Shown here piece after piece: positions 1 to 11,290 of a stretch of DNA of 64,000 bases; position 1 is the stretch's first letter, and each line of letters starts with the position of its first letter. The stretch comes from Rhodocollybia butyracea (taxonomy: Eukaryota; Basidiomycota; Agaricomycetes; Agaricales; Omphalotaceae), in contig JADNRY010000012.1 of assembly GCA_015501585.1 (NCBI GenBank), positions 641,047 to 705,046 on the forward strand, read 5' to 3'. Under the pieces are notes generated by a model. The model was not told the origin of the DNA. It worked only from the letters and a program-made list of their open reading frames with translations, and searched no databases. The position numbers and the translations under genes were made by a program.

Positions 1-472
1 CCAAACTATGTTTGACAGACGTAGGAGAGGAGATATTTGGAGTGAAAGATAAGCTCGTAAGCTACCAGCCACTGTATATGGTCAAAGTCGTTGAATTTTC
101 CCATTTAGATTCTTCAAGAAATTCACCACGACCACGTCCCCTTCATCCCAAAAGGTTTCCACCTTCTTGCGTCCACGGACGGATGCATGAATCAAGGGAT
201 GGTGTCGTTCCTGGGAACCGAGTATCAGTTTTCCCAAACCACCCCTCCGCTCGTCTTCGAATCATGCCATTTTACCTCCTTCCCAGTCTCAAGTCCACGT
301 CCTCACCGTGCAAGGACATCCTGAATTTACCGGGCCTATCGCAACCAAGATCGTGGACAAATTATTGGGGTCTGGAAACACACTCGATCTTGAAAGACAA
401 AACAAAATGCCGGGTCAGGATGGTGAAATCATTGGAAGGGCTTTTTGGAAAATACTTACTAAAATGCTGTGA
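1..472 (+). CDS. Class I glutamine amidotransferase-like protein, 3' end (partial)
   Basis: The gene enters from the left edge. Three exon pieces join in frame: up to 56, 109-201 and 287-472, with introns 57-108 and 202-286, ending in TGA at 470-472. The product reads through HHDHV, a GFHLLAST segment and then TVQGHPEFT. The GHPE motif supplies the His and Glu of the class I amidotransferase Cys-His-Glu triad; the nucleophile Cys would lie upstream of the window. The C-terminus (GEIIGRAFWKIL) also fits fungal GMP-synthase-like amidotransferases of unknown substrate. The larger continuous frame over 12-527 is in a different phase after the first intron and is a shadow. The family is fairly sure, the substrate unknown. 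Confidence 0.7.
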
Positions 473-560
473 GGGTATATCCCGCGTTATTCGGTATATT
501 ATGAAGCGAAAAAAATCGATCTTTTAAATGCGACAAGCCTTTCAGACTTCTTCAGTGACA

Positions 561-1856
561 ATGGCAGCCAATTCCCAGCCAATTCATCTAGGTTTCGTTG
601 GCCTGTCATCCAAAGGGTGGGCTGCAATGATGCTAGCACCTCCTCTCTTCGAACAACCCTTGGCCCCGAAGTACACTCTTGTTGCTGTATCGACTACAAA
701 TCCTGAGTCTGCACAGGCTAGTGCGGAGAAGTACACCCAGCTCGGCCAAGCGAACAACAAAAACCCTGCTGTCCGAGCATATCATGGTTCCGCCGAGCAC
801 ATTACTCAAGATGAAGACATCGACATGGTCGCAGTTGCTATCAAACCAGTGTACCAAAAAGACGCCGCGATGAAGGTGATCGAAGCTGGAAAGGATCTGT
901 TTATTGAGTGGCCTGTGGGGAAGAATTTGTCTCAAACTCGAGAGATTTGTGAGGCCGCGAAGAAGCAAGGCATTAAAACGATGGTAGGGTGCCAGGCGAG
1001 GTTCACCGGATTTGCAATCAAGGTATGCAGAAATAGTATTCCATGTCCTTTAACTGTATTTGTGTACTGCCAACAGATTAGATCGATGTTGGCTGCAGAG
1101 GAACTTGGAAAGATATACTCTTCAAATCTGGTAATTCATTCTTTTGGCGGGTACTACGATCGCCAACCACAAATTGATAGATCGTATCCTTCAACCGCGG
1201 ATGGGGCCCAATCGTCCTCGATACCTTTAAGCATATGGCCAGTGCGGCGAACGGTGCCATATAATCTCTTATATCCAACGTATCTGCCCTAAGCCCTTTC
1301 CTTAGGTGCCACTCTCCTCGACGTCGGAGGCGGCCATGCTGTCGACATACTCATGCACACTCTTGGTCCCGTCGCATCTCTCTCTGCCGTGGTTACCAAC
1401 CATCACTCAACTACGGCGGTGATCGATTCCACAACCATGAAGCCCACCGGGGAGAAAATACCCCAGGACGGACAAAGTCAAGTGTGTGTAAGTGGAATCT
1501 TGCATACCAAAGTAGGTAAGGAAGCAGAGGTCGTACAGACACCATTCAGCCTGCACCTCCAATCCGGGGTCAAGGAGGGGGATTTCAATTGGATTATAAT
1601 GTGCGAGAAGGGCACCCTTCGAGTTCAAGCCGACACGAAACTTGGATTCTTCGATCCTTCACCTGTGCTGTACTGGAATGGAGAAAAGGTCGAACTCGGT
1701 CAGAAAGGAGACCAGAGAATTGCCTTGGCTTGGGAGGCGTTTGCTGACAGAAGGAATAGCGAATATGCCGAAGTAGATGATGCACTGAGGACAAAGGAGG
1801 TGCTTGATGCTGTGGTAAGGAGCTCGAAGGAAGGAAGGAGAATCGATTTGTTGTGA
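561..1856 (+). CDS. GAL80-like NAD(P)-binding oxidoreductase (Gfo/Idh/MocA family)
   Basis: Four exons (561-1022, 1077-1183, 1243-1253, 1306-1856) total 1131 nt, giving 376 residues. The N-terminus IHLGFVGLSSKGWA is the Rossmann dinucleotide-binding loop. The usual E-K-P stretch appears as IEWPVGKN, and the second domain contains NGATLLDVGGGHAVDI, the best conserved block of this family. Members are either sugar or inositol dehydrogenases or non-catalytic regulators like yeast Gal80; the altered EKP motif leans toward the GAL80-like group, but the role here is inferred. The ATG at 561 was chosen over 528 because homology begins there. Intron 1 is 54 nt and keeps frame, so it could be read through. 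The third exon is only 11 nt; without it the NGATLL block cannot be reached in frame. Confidence 0.75.
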
Positions 1857-3154
1857 TAAGAAGTGAATTTCCACCCCAGATACAGAATGTACGAAGATCT
1901 AAGTAGCAAATTAAAGTTGGAAGTCTTCTTAGGTTCCGATTCCCGAGAATCTGGATATATGCGTATCAGTATCACGGATATATGATTTTCAGTCGTACCT
2001 TCTCAGCTGCTATAGCTTCCGTAACCGTGCGACTACAAGTGCATAGGAAGAATATGCTCGACGCGGCCCCGATTACTTATTTCCCAGTCGGATTTTTTCC
2101 ATGTAATGGATAGTAGATTTTTTTCCAGATATGTTATGGTTTCAAAAAATTTCAACCTTCGTTACCTTCATCCGTCAAATCTAGGCGATTAAACCCCTTT
2201 CCGACAAGTGTACACGGTTCGTCATTGACAGATTAAGTGTCTTGAACTGCCTTATCGGCTTTGCTTCGGAGCTGAAGAAACGATGGTCACTAGGCTCTAA
2301 CTGACATACGAGGAGCAGACGATGAAGACACAAGGACTTCTGGGGGGAGCACATGGGGATGATAATCGAGCTATATAGTGTTACTGGTCAAAGCCACAAA
2401 GCTGTGGAATTAATTGAGAAGAGGGTGCTCACGAGGAACTCAATGATTGAATGCAAGATGAAGTGGGGACGTGTGGTCGAATATCAAAATAGAAATGGCA
2501 CGTACCTCTCCACCATCCGGACAGATTTGCAGCATCTACGTAGAGAAAGAAGGTCAGACGGTGAGTGACGTCTCAAAAAGTACTAGTCGAGGATTATTTT
2601 TAAGACAGATCGTATACATTGGTGGCTGGGCTTGGGGGAAGCCTGAGGGATGCCGGAGAAAAAATAGGAACGTCAACCTAAGGACCCAAGCAAAATACAT
2701 AGAGAAAATCGCTTTAAATCTATGCCTGATTCGCGACCATTTCGCGGAAACTTATTGGTCCAAGATTAGTCCGACACGGAGTGTGGGGAATATATTCGGG
2801 AAAGACTTGGAAGAGGTAGTGGATTTCGCAGAACTAGCGTATGGATTTGCCAGCGAGGCACTATAGTGAGAAAATGTTGAACTCTGGGAGAAAACAAGAA
2901 AGGCACTCGCGGGCCAGGGTCATGCCGAAGGCAACCCCGTGTGCTTGTTGAGCTATTTTACCCACATCTGTGCCTGATTTGATAATTCGTGATTACATTT
3001 CGTTTTGCCTTCCTCCAAGTGCGACTGCATTCACTCATTTTAGAACGCTGATTCTGAACAGTTTATCTCCACGACCCACTCTTTTTATTTCCGTCGGCTC
3101 TTGTTCTCTTACCATCATCATCCTTGTCTACCGCAGACGCCTTTCAACGCCGCG
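1857..3154. other. Intergenic stretch, no supported gene
   Basis: About 1.3 kb between the GAL80-like gene and the next ATG. A 131-codon open frame at 2471-2866 has no recognisable family, no clear start context and no splice partners, so I do not call it. Pyrimidine-rich sequence just before 3155 is consistent with a fungal promoter and leader for the downstream gene. Confidence 0.5.
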
Positions 3155-6100
3155 ATGAATGAGCAGGATGCTCTGCACAACTCTACAACGCCTCCTCATT
3201 TGCAGCCCAGTATTCTCGTAGCTGTGGCTACACTCGTTCTCGCTGGCTCTGCCGTTTTCTGGAAGTCTAATTTGCGCCTTGGAAACCTCAGGACGTTGCC
3301 TAAAGCAATTAGAAGTGAACAAGCAACTAGTACGTGGCTTTCTGCGTTACATTTTTCAAAGAATTAATCATGAAACAGCTCTGGACGATGAACACGAGAC
3401 ACATGGTCGGTCTCCCATTCTGTGAAACTCGCCATGTGTCATTACATTAATCTTCATTCACAGATGCTGGAGAAAGTAGCACGCTCAACGACAGCTCAAA
3501 AGCAACTGCTTCTAGGTCAAAGGAACGTCGTAAGCGAAGGAAAGACCCTATGAAAGAGCTGATGAAAGGAGGCAAACGAGGCAAGGACCTGGCAAAGCTG
3601 CTAAAACATGTGGACTTGCCCGGCTCTAATGAGTCATCATCAGCTCTAAATTCAGCATCCAGCTCGGCGACTATGTCGGTGACATTAGAGCAGTCGAGTC
3701 GCAATCGCAGTGACTCACGCTCAGAGTCTGGAGCTCGTGGTCTATCTGCATCGCGCTCGTCACGGTCTGTATCCATATCTTCGGTCGCCGAAGCATCCGC
3801 GCGAGGAGCTCCATTCGGAGAAGATGACGAAGAGGAAGAGATAACATCGACTGAAATCCCACCTTCCCCTGTTGTTCCGGAAACCAGCCATTCGCCATCC
3901 ACATCATATGATAGTACGCCTTCTCTAGTATTTTCGCTAAACTCTGCAGGTACAGCGGACACCTCGATTCAATCTGTTGACTTGGGTCCCGCCCTAGACG
4001 AGGCCCCCAAATCAATAACAAATACCCGACGTAACAAGAATAGTAATTCCAAGAATAGCACACTCCATAATTCCTCCATCGATAATCTCGACCGAGCGCC
4101 ATCCCAATCAATGCCTTCTGTGTCTACAGCACTTTATACCCGTCAGAAGGAGTCCGACTCATCTTCCTCTACCCTGACCACGATCCCTTCCTCATCTGGT
4201 TCGCTTTCTTCCCCTCGGGTCGCTCACCCTCCTCGTTTCCGTTCCCAAACCCGTCCCGAGTCTACAGCTTCTCTGGGTTCTCCCTCGATGCCGATTTACT
4301 CTACTTTCCACTCTACCGGGTCAGTGCCAGAACTTGAATCCGTACATACGGATGCAGAGCTTATTGAGAGTGGGAGTCATTCCGCCTCATCGCCTTCATT
4401 TAACTTTCCCACGTTGAACCCAGCATCCGTTCCAGGTTCTAGCAAATCGAGCTCTAGTCCAGTCCCTGGTACTCCATCAGGGAGTGCCAATTCCTCTGGT
4501 CTTACTACACAAACACAAATTGCATCATTAAGAGGAGCCCTGGAAGCCTCGAGGCAGCGCGAAGAGGAAGCCAAAGCAAGGGAAGAGAGAATGCGAGGCG
4601 AATTAGAGAAATTAGAGAACATGCTCCGATGGGAAGGAAGCCTCTGGAGGCGAAGAGAGGGAGAGGTAATTATTTCCTACCTCATTATCAATGAAGCTGT
4701 TCTGACTACCTCATAATAAGTTTCAAGCTCAAATTCATCATCTCGTACAACAAATACAGTGCTACGCCGCATATTTCCCACCTTTGCAATCTCCGCAAGC
4801 GTTTCCTTTGCAGAATCTCGCTGTTCCGCAACCGCAGCGGTCTTTTGGAAAAAATTCGCATGCAAAGGGGAAACGGCCTCACACCCAAAGTCAAGCGTCA
4901 CCGACGTCTTCTAGATCAACTTCCAAGTCTTCACGTCCATCGCACAGTTCTCATGCTTCCCCCATACCACATTTAACACAACTTCCCGAAGGTCAAAGTA
5001 CCAGTCGAGGATCTTCCTCGCCCTCCATAGGATCCCCTCTTGTACCTCCGAGTAGAATGTTCTCTCCCGCTGCGTCATTTTCGCCTGGAATTTCTTCAAC
5101 TCCTTACGGCGTTGGCCCGTTTTCTCCTTCTTTCGCTATGTTCTCGCCAGCTGGTTTACCTACTGGAGGCATGCCTTTTGCGAGCCCACCCGCAAGCATG
5201 ACGTCTCCCCTTAGTCCATATCCTTCATATTTGTCATATAATCCGTATTCAGCTTTCGGCTCCGTTCCACCCACTGGCCAACCTAATGCGAGTGGGACCT
5301 CGTCAGATGGAGCAAAGATGCATCCAATGCAGTTTTTAAACATGTTGAATAACGCTGGAAACGGAACTGCGGCTAGTGGTACAGAGACTGGTGGCATGAG
5401 CACCTCTTCGACCATGTCCTCTCTGGCTTCGGGTACGGAATCGGCCGACTCTGCTTCACCAGAGTTCACGACTTCACCCAGTCCATCTCCAGGAGTTGCG
5501 AGGGAACGAGGCAGGAAAAGGGGGCGTGGAGGTGCTGCTGGAACCAGTGACCGTATAGCCCCTGGATATACTCCCGAGTACTCTCACTATGGTTATCCTT
5601 ACGGATATCCGTACTCGCACCCAACACCAAACTCGTATCAGCTGTACTCGGGAGCTTCCCCGCTACAGACAGAAAGTGGTAAAGACAAAGAAGAAGGACT
5701 AGGTGATGTTGTCGAGAACGACAAGAATAGCGCATATGATTCTAACGACGATGAAGATGACGACGGAAGTGGCCAAGTTAACGAATTGTTGGCTGATGCC
5801 ATTTTGAAGCGACCTGAAAGCATGATGGGGCTGAGGAGATCAGGTTCTGGCTCAGGACGATCTTCGAAATCCAATATTAGGATCAAAGAAAAGGAAAAGT
5901 TGCAGTTATCACCAACGGAACTAGGGTTCAGACTCGGTGACGGTTCTCAGACTGGTGACGAAACGGTTATCTTATCGTCGCCAGGCTCTGATTCCGCAGG
6001 TCTTGGTCTTGGACTGGGCCTCGACTGGGTCAAAGATCCCGGTCTTTTCCGCCGCGAGTCGGACGAACTATCTTCCTATCGAAATCAGCCAACGCTTGCC

Positions 6101-6493
6101 TCACTGACGATGCCTTTGGAATCAAAATTGCCGTCTACAGATTCCAATACTCCGGATCTGGCGAATGAAAATGACTCTTCTTCATCCTCTTCGTCCCAAT
6201 CCGCTTCCACTGAATCATCGGAATCCTTAGCAGAGACACCACCAGTCGAGTTCACCTTTCCTTCCATAGCAACTTGGGGGTATTCGTACCGAACTCACTC
6301 CGCTGGTAATTTCGAAGGGGCAAAGAACAACGAGCCATTGCCTAGTCAACCCTTAGAGGTATCATCTACTGATGATGTTTGCATGGAGGAAGAGAGTACC
6401 CCCCCTGCAGATACATTGTCCAAGGCCATCGATGGCATGACCGTACCTATAGCTCTAGATGACGACCCACATGTTCCGAACGACCATCATTAG
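3155..6493 (+). CDS. Large low-complexity protein with N-terminal membrane anchor and coiled coil
   Basis: Four exons (3155-3329, 3379-3405, 3464-4665, 4721-6493) total 3177 nt, 1058 residues, all junctions in frame. Near residues 18-35 is one hydrophobic segment (SILVAVATLVLAGSAVFW), followed by a very basic patch (RRKRRKDPMKELMKGGKRGK). A long Ser-rich region comes next, then a charged coiled coil around residue 390 (ASRQREEEAKAREERMRGEL), then Pro/Ser/Tyr-rich and acidic low-complexity sequence to the C-terminus. No catalytic domain is visible. The layout resembles a membrane-tethered scaffold, perhaps interacting through disordered regions, but that is inference. Exon 2 is only 27 nt. I do not recognise the family. 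Confidence 0.7.
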
Positions 6494-6897
6494 CGACAAA
6501 GTGCCAATGTGAAAACGTATTTCTTGGTTTGTTGTATGACATCGTTTCATTCACTTTCTTTCTATTGACTTATTGCATTCTATATTCGTCCAACCATCAT
6601 CTTGTTACTAGCATAACATATTCTTGTTTCTTGTCGGATTAGCCTTGATGGACTTTGAACTTCCCTTTGTTTTGAATCGGTATTAACATGACATATTAAA
6701 TAAGTACATACGATCTATTGATTCTGGAATGCCGAAATACAATGACAAAAATGATTAACATAGACTACATAGTTGTTTGAGCTATGGTCGTTTTTTCACA
6801 AATTTGTTCATTTTTTGGATTTAAAAATATGATGTTTATAAAAATCTAATCAACGAGGTAAGTGGTCTAAGCCTACTACCCAATTCCTCACTCACCG
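6494..6897. other. AT-rich intergenic spacer and retroelement left flank
   Basis: AT-rich sequence with no gene. Base composition becomes richer in G and C near 6895, which I take as roughly the left end of the retroelement; no terminal repeat could be matched to the right side by eye. Confidence 0.4.
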
Positions 6898-7182
6898 ATG
6901 GTCAGTGTACGCTCCGCGCGCCTCAGACCCCGCTCTCCTTTCCATCGGTTCGAACTAGTGCTCCGGCACTCGGATATTCTCTATCCCTTCCGGCTTCGGC
7001 CCTTTCTGCTATTTCTCCTGACCCCTGTCTATCAATCATGTACTTATAAACCTGAGGGCCGCAGTAGACTTGCAAGTTTTCCTCCCTGTCTAACTTGCCT
7101 GCGAGTCCTCAGTGATAATATCTACACTAGCCGTTTTGTCTTTTGCGCTACATTCTATTATCATCGCTTCACTCATACTCCT

Positions 7183-8343
7183 ATGACTAATGGTGTTAAT
7201 CCTGAACGACTCCCCGCTGGACAGAGGTCCGAAGGGCAACATCCAACCGGAACTACCCCCGGTGTTTCCCAAGAATGTGTCGATGTCACCAAAGAGTTTG
7301 AGAAAGGAGAAATCACCAAGCTCGGTGCACTCCTCTCAATTCAGAGAATCCTTGCCACTGCAGAGCTCTCAGAAAACACTGTTGAGCAGACTCTCGACTT
7401 CTATCTTAACCTCCTCGACATCATGGAAGCTGAACAGGAGAAGGCTGCTCAAGTCGGGGGTAACCAAGACCCCAACAGAGAATCGGAGCCTAACCGAACA
7501 ACTCACAAACGCCCCCGAGCAGGACCAGCATCTGATGATGACTCCGACGATGACGAGGACAAAGAACGTTCCCCTCGTAAAAAGATTAACCCCAATTTAT
7601 TTTCCTGGAACTCTCGTACAAGCTCCGTACACTTATCACCGGACTTGGAGAAAACCCGAATTACTCTCGAGAATTTCGCCCGGGACCCAAGTTTTGCCCG
7701 AAACTCCATTGTCTCTCAACCTGACTGTCCTGCCTTCAGCTTCGAAGACTGGGATGACCTTGTCAGGGGGAAACCTGCAAAGTTTGACCACATCCTGTCT
7801 AGCATCCACGCAACTTCGCTTGATGAACGACAAAGTCAAAAACTCGGTGAAATTGAATTCAGGTTTGGAACACACGTCGCCGGTCAAAATGTCACTACCC
7901 ACGGAGAGTGGTCAATCACGTACGACAGGTACATCAGAGCCGCCACTTATGTCTTCCCCCACCGGAGTGGAGAATTCAATTCTTACCGGGACCACATCTC
8001 CCAACTCTTCGCCTCTATACCCGTGTCCTTCCATGACCGAGTCCTTAACTATGACAAAGCGGTACGGCTCAAAGTCTCGCAAACGCGTTGCCACTTGCTC
8101 TCCGAGTTTGCTGCGTTCACAGACCTCTCTCTTCTCTGGCTCCAAGCGCCCTCGTGGACTGGAAACGCCCAGCCAAAACCTGGAAATAATGGAAAAGAGA
8201 AGAGCAACAACCACCGACGAGACCCATGCAGAAGATTCAATGAGAAAAAATGCCCAAACAACGCTCAAACTTGCACATACAAACACATCTGCTCCAACTG
8301 CAAGAGTAACAACCATACCCGAGCAGACTGTCCCTCCAACTGA
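7183..8343 (+). CDS. Gag-like ORF1 of the YR retrotransposon (zinc knuckle protein)
   Basis: The ATG at 7183 begins a 386-residue frame, open further upstream to 6898 without a better start. The middle is acidic (DDDSDDDEDKERSPRKK). The C-terminus has a Cys-rich segment CRRFNEKKC...CTYKH of CCCH type followed by CSNCKSNNHTRADC, a C-x2-C-x4-H-x4-C zinc knuckle like those of retroviral and retrotransposon nucleocapsids. It is expected to bind element RNA. A second long frame over the same bases (7190-8386) is a shadow. The gene is followed after about 100 nt by the RT frame in a different phase. Confidence 0.75.
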   Translation: MTNGVNPERLPAGQRSEGQHPTGTTPGVSQECVDVTKEFEKGEITKLGALLSIQRILATAELSENTVEQTLDFYLNLLDIMEAEQEKAAQVGGNQDPNRESEPNRTTHKRPRAGPASDDDSDDDEDKERSPRKKINPNLFSWNSRTSSVHLSPDLEKTRITLENFARDPSFARNSIVSQPDCPAFSFEDWDDLVRGKPAKFDHILSSIHATSLDERQSQKLGEIEFRFGTHVAGQNVTTHGEWSITYDRYIRAATYVFPHRSGEFNSYRDHISQLFASIPVSFHDRVLNYDKAVRLKVSQTRCHLLSEFAAFTDLSLLWLQAPSWTGNAQPKPGNNGKEKSNNHRRDPCRRFNEKKCPNNAQTCTYKHICSNCKSNNHTRADCPSN

Positions 8344-8440
8344 ACGATGGTTCCGCCGTCCCCGTTACGCCTGTGATTTTATCTGAGATAACTCTGACGA
8401 TGCTACTGAAAGGGATACACTCGCGAGGGCATCAGAGACT

Positions 8441-10166
8441 ATGCCGCCACTCCCTCGTCCACCGTCAAATGAAATTCTCAATGACACTGCAATTCAGACT
8501 ATTAAACAGTACCCTCACCTTTTCCGCTTGACTACACCCATCAAGGCGGACCAGTTCAAAGACCTTCTACAAAATCATCCTAACCGTCCACTCGTGAACT
8601 CCATCCTCCAAGGACTCAGGTATGGTTTCTGGCCATGGGCTGAAACTGACATCCCTTCCATGCCATCAACCTTGGACCGTTCCTATCCGCTCAAAGACAA
8701 TAAGCACATCATCTTCTCATGCGAACAACGTGATGCAGAAATTACTGCGCACCGTTTCTCCCAAGGTTTTCCAGAACTACTCCCAGGAATGCAGTCAATA
8801 CCTGTTGTCGTTGTTCCCAAGCCCCATTCGGATAAACTGCGTCTTACTGTCCACCACAGTGCTGGACCGTTCTCTCCCAACTCGCTAATTGACCGGAAGT
8901 ATGTCTCTGTTAAACTTGACAATCTCCGCGATCTTGGAACTGCTTTACTCCGCGTTCGCCGCCTGTACGGTCGAGACCGTCAACTTGTTGTGTTCAAGTC
9001 TGATGTCTCTCAGGCTTACCGACAACTTCCTATGGATCCCCGCTGGCAGATACGTCAAGTCGTTAAGATTGATAACCTATTCCATACTGATCACTGCAAT
9101 AACTTTGGTAATCGAGGTGCTGGTGGGATATGGGGTAACTTCTTTGCCCTAGTCCTCTGGATTGCAATATTTGTCCTACTGCTATCAGATATTTTCGGTT
9201 ATGTGGATGATGCTTTCAGCTGGGAATTTGATGATAACTTCGAGTTCTACCCTCCATATAACAAATCCTTCCCTAGAAAACAGACTCAGCTCCTGCTACT
9301 CTGGGATAAACTCGGTATACCACATGATGAACCTAAACAGTTGTGGGCTATACCCTCCTCATCATTGGTTTTGAAGTTGACCCCAACGCCATGACCATCA
9401 CCATGCCTGAAGACTCGCACTCAGATCTCCTAGCTGCTTTACGCGAATTTGCTGTGCCGGGAAACGCTGGGAACTGCGGGAATTTCAGCGAATTGGTGGT
9501 TGGGTAAATTGGGCATTGAACGTTTACCCACTCCTTCGCCCTGGCCTTTCTGCGTTGTACGAGAAAATGTCGGGCAAGGACCAACCTGATAAGCGGATCT
9601 GGATCAATAACGCTGTTTGCCAACAGCTTGAATGGGTTAGTACTCACATCAAGAATTCTAGTGGCATTCGATTGCTGGAATCTGAAGAATGGGGACCCGA
9701 CGAAGCTGATCTTGTGTTGTACACAGACGCTTGTCTGTCTGGTATGGGCTTCTGGGTGAAATCCAGGGAAACTGTCCTAGGATATCAATATCGCATCCCT
9801 GATGAGTCCAAAAACCCCATTTTCTATTTTGAAGCACTCACCATTGTCTCTGCCATTCTATACGCCATTGAGTTCTCTAACCCTCCTCTGAAACGCATTT
9901 TCGTCTTCACGGACAACACTAATACAGTCGACGTCTTCAACTCCTTGAAAGCTAAAGAAGAGTACAATTCGCTTCTTATCACCACCGTCGAACACGCCCT
10001 TAATGCCGGCATTCAGTTCCGCATCGGCCACATCCCCGGTGAATTAAACTCTATCGCTGATGCTCTCTCCCGCTTCAACAATGAGAAAGTGTACGAACTT
10101 TCTCCCTCCATGATAATTACACCTTTTCAACCCCCTCAATTGCTGCTGGGGGCAGCTAAAAAATGA
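8441..10166 (+). pseudogene. Reverse transcriptase-RNase H of the YR retrotransposon, two frame breaks
   Basis: The RT core shows the first catalytic Asp in FKSDVSQAYRQLP and the YVDD box in FGYVDDAF near 9197-9211. RNase H follows, with LVLYTDACLSGMGFW, FYFEAL, FVFTDNTNT and the family-typical IADALSRF near the end. The frame changes at about 9349 and again at about 9457, so the polymerase and RNase H halves are no longer continuous. The second break looks like loss of one base beside GGGAAACG. The intact RNase H frame resumes by 9516. The stop codon at 10164-10166 overlaps the recombinase start codon. The product would have copied element RNA into DNA. Confidence 0.75.
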
Positions 10167-11146
10167 ATCTCCCACCCGCTTCCTCCAGACAGCCGATCCG
10201 CCCTGTCTGGAGCCATGCGCGTCTGTTGCATGAACGCAACATCGCTCTGGGTTATACACTCGACCCTTCTTCACGTGCATCTTACAGCTCTGCACTTCAA
10301 TCGTATGTCACCTTCTGTCGGAACCACGATCTCTCAGTGGAACCCACTCCCGAAACACTATCATTCTACATCGTCTACATGCACCATTTCATCCCAAAAT
10401 CTGTCCCCAGCTATCTTTCAGGTATCTGCAATCAGCTCGAGTCTTTCTACCCAGAAGTCCGCCAATCTCGCGGCCATCCTCTAGTCAAGAAAACATTACG
10501 TGGTTGCGCAAAAAGACATGCATCTCCGACCACCCGGAAACGTCCTCTCCACCGAACTGAACTTACAGAAATTCACGGCAAGTTACATGATTCATTGTCT
10601 TATGATGATCTCCTCTTTCTTGCTATATTATTCATCGGATTTTTTGCTCTCATGCGCCTAGGCGAATTAGTGTGGCCTGACAACAAATCACTCCGCACCT
10701 TTCGTAAGGTCTGTCTATGCTCATCCTACACCGCCGATGACAACCACATTGAATTCACTCTACCCACCCACAAGGTGGATCGTACTTTTGATGGATGCAA
10801 GATCATGATTCTAGCGAGAGACGAAGCTGATTGCCCCACCAAGATTATGAAAAAATATGTTGCTGCACGAGACGAGTGTTTTCCAGCTTTACCGCATCTC
10901 TGGGTTAAGTCGGATGGCTCCATCCCAACACGCTCTTGGTTCCTCCGACATCTCCGGAAATATGTCAGCAACAACATCGGAGGCCACTCCCTTCGTTCAG
11001 GTGGTGCAACTTTTCTCGCACAGCTGGGAACTCCTGCTGAGCTCATTCAAGCTACAGGACGATGGGCCTCTGCTGCCTTCAAGCTTTATATTCGGAACCA
11101 TCCAGTATTGCTTACCGCACTCCTCTTCAGCAAGCGCGACAACTAA
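10163..11146 (+). CDS. Tyrosine recombinase of the YR retrotransposon
   Basis: A 327-residue open frame. The N-terminal SAM-like region contains SYSSALQSYVTFCRNH. The catalytic domain has the first Arg in FALMRLGELVWP, the H-x-x-R box in GGHSLRSGGATFL, and the likely Tyr nucleophile in GRWASAAFKLYIRNHP. These are the residues expected of a phage-integrase-type tyrosine recombinase, which in this order integrates circular cDNA instead of a DDE integrase. The frame is intact even though the RT is broken. Its ATG overlaps the upstream stop as ATGA, suggesting coupled termination and reinitiation in the live element. Confidence 0.85.
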   Translation: MNLPPASSRQPIRPVWSHARLLHERNIALGYTLDPSSRASYSSALQSYVTFCRNHDLSVEPTPETLSFYIVYMHHFIPKSVPSYLSGICNQLESFYPEVRQSRGHPLVKKTLRGCAKRHASPTTRKRPLHRTELTEIHGKLHDSLSYDDLLFLAILFIGFFALMRLGELVWPDNKSLRTFRKVCLCSSYTADDNHIEFTLPTHKVDRTFDGCKIMILARDEADCPTKIMKKYVAARDECFPALPHLWVKSDGSIPTRSWFLRHLRKYVSNNIGGHSLRSGGATFLAQLGTPAELIQATGRWASAAFKLYIRNHPVLLTALLFSKRDN

Positions 11147-11240
11147 TCACCTATCCATTACCACTCGCCACCATCACATCTGTTCAAGCTCTCAGTTCCT
11201 ATACCTCTATACCTAGCTCCGTGCTAATCTACTCTATTCA

Positions 11241-11271
11241 GGGAGTTGTCGCTGTCTTCAGGACAACTCCC
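11241..11271. repeat. Perfect 10-bp inverted repeat (hairpin)
   Basis: GGGAGTTGTC at 11241-11250 is exactly complementary to GACAACTCCC at 11262-11271, with an 11-nt loop. It lies about 95 nt beyond the recombinase stop codon and may belong to the right terminal structure of the retroelement or act as an RNA 3'-end hairpin. Confidence 0.75.
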
Positions 11272-11290
11272 GTGTTCGCCTAACCACACA

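Larger units (their letters stand above)
6898..11290 (+). mobile_element. Tyrosine-recombinase retrotransposon (Ngaro/DIRS-like), decayed
   Basis: Three co-directional reading regions occur in the order gag-like, reverse transcriptase plus RNase H, tyrosine recombinase. This order, with no integrase and no DAM-type methylase domain, matches Ngaro-like and related DIRS-order elements known from basidiomycetes. None of these frames contains introns, unlike every neighbouring gene. The RT-RNase H frame is broken twice, so this copy should not be autonomous. Ends are approximate: I could not find the split direct repeats or inverted termini expected of the order, although a perfect hairpin sits at 11241-11271. 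Confidence 0.8.

Noticed and set aside
2471..2866. 131-codon plus-strand frame
   Set aside because: No family, no splice partners and no ATG in good context; likely chance.
3447..3962. 171-codon minus-strand frame
   Set aside because: Antisense shadow of the Ser-rich exon of the large low-complexity protein; no start context or family signal.
6935..6975. GGTTCGAACTAG-like tRNA B-box near the retroelement left end
   Set aside because: No acceptor or anticodon stem can be folded around it.
7190..8386. 398-codon open frame overlapping gag
   Set aside because: It is the alternate phase of ORF1; its sequence is Ser/Thr/Pro-rich noise without the zinc motifs, which lie in the other frame.
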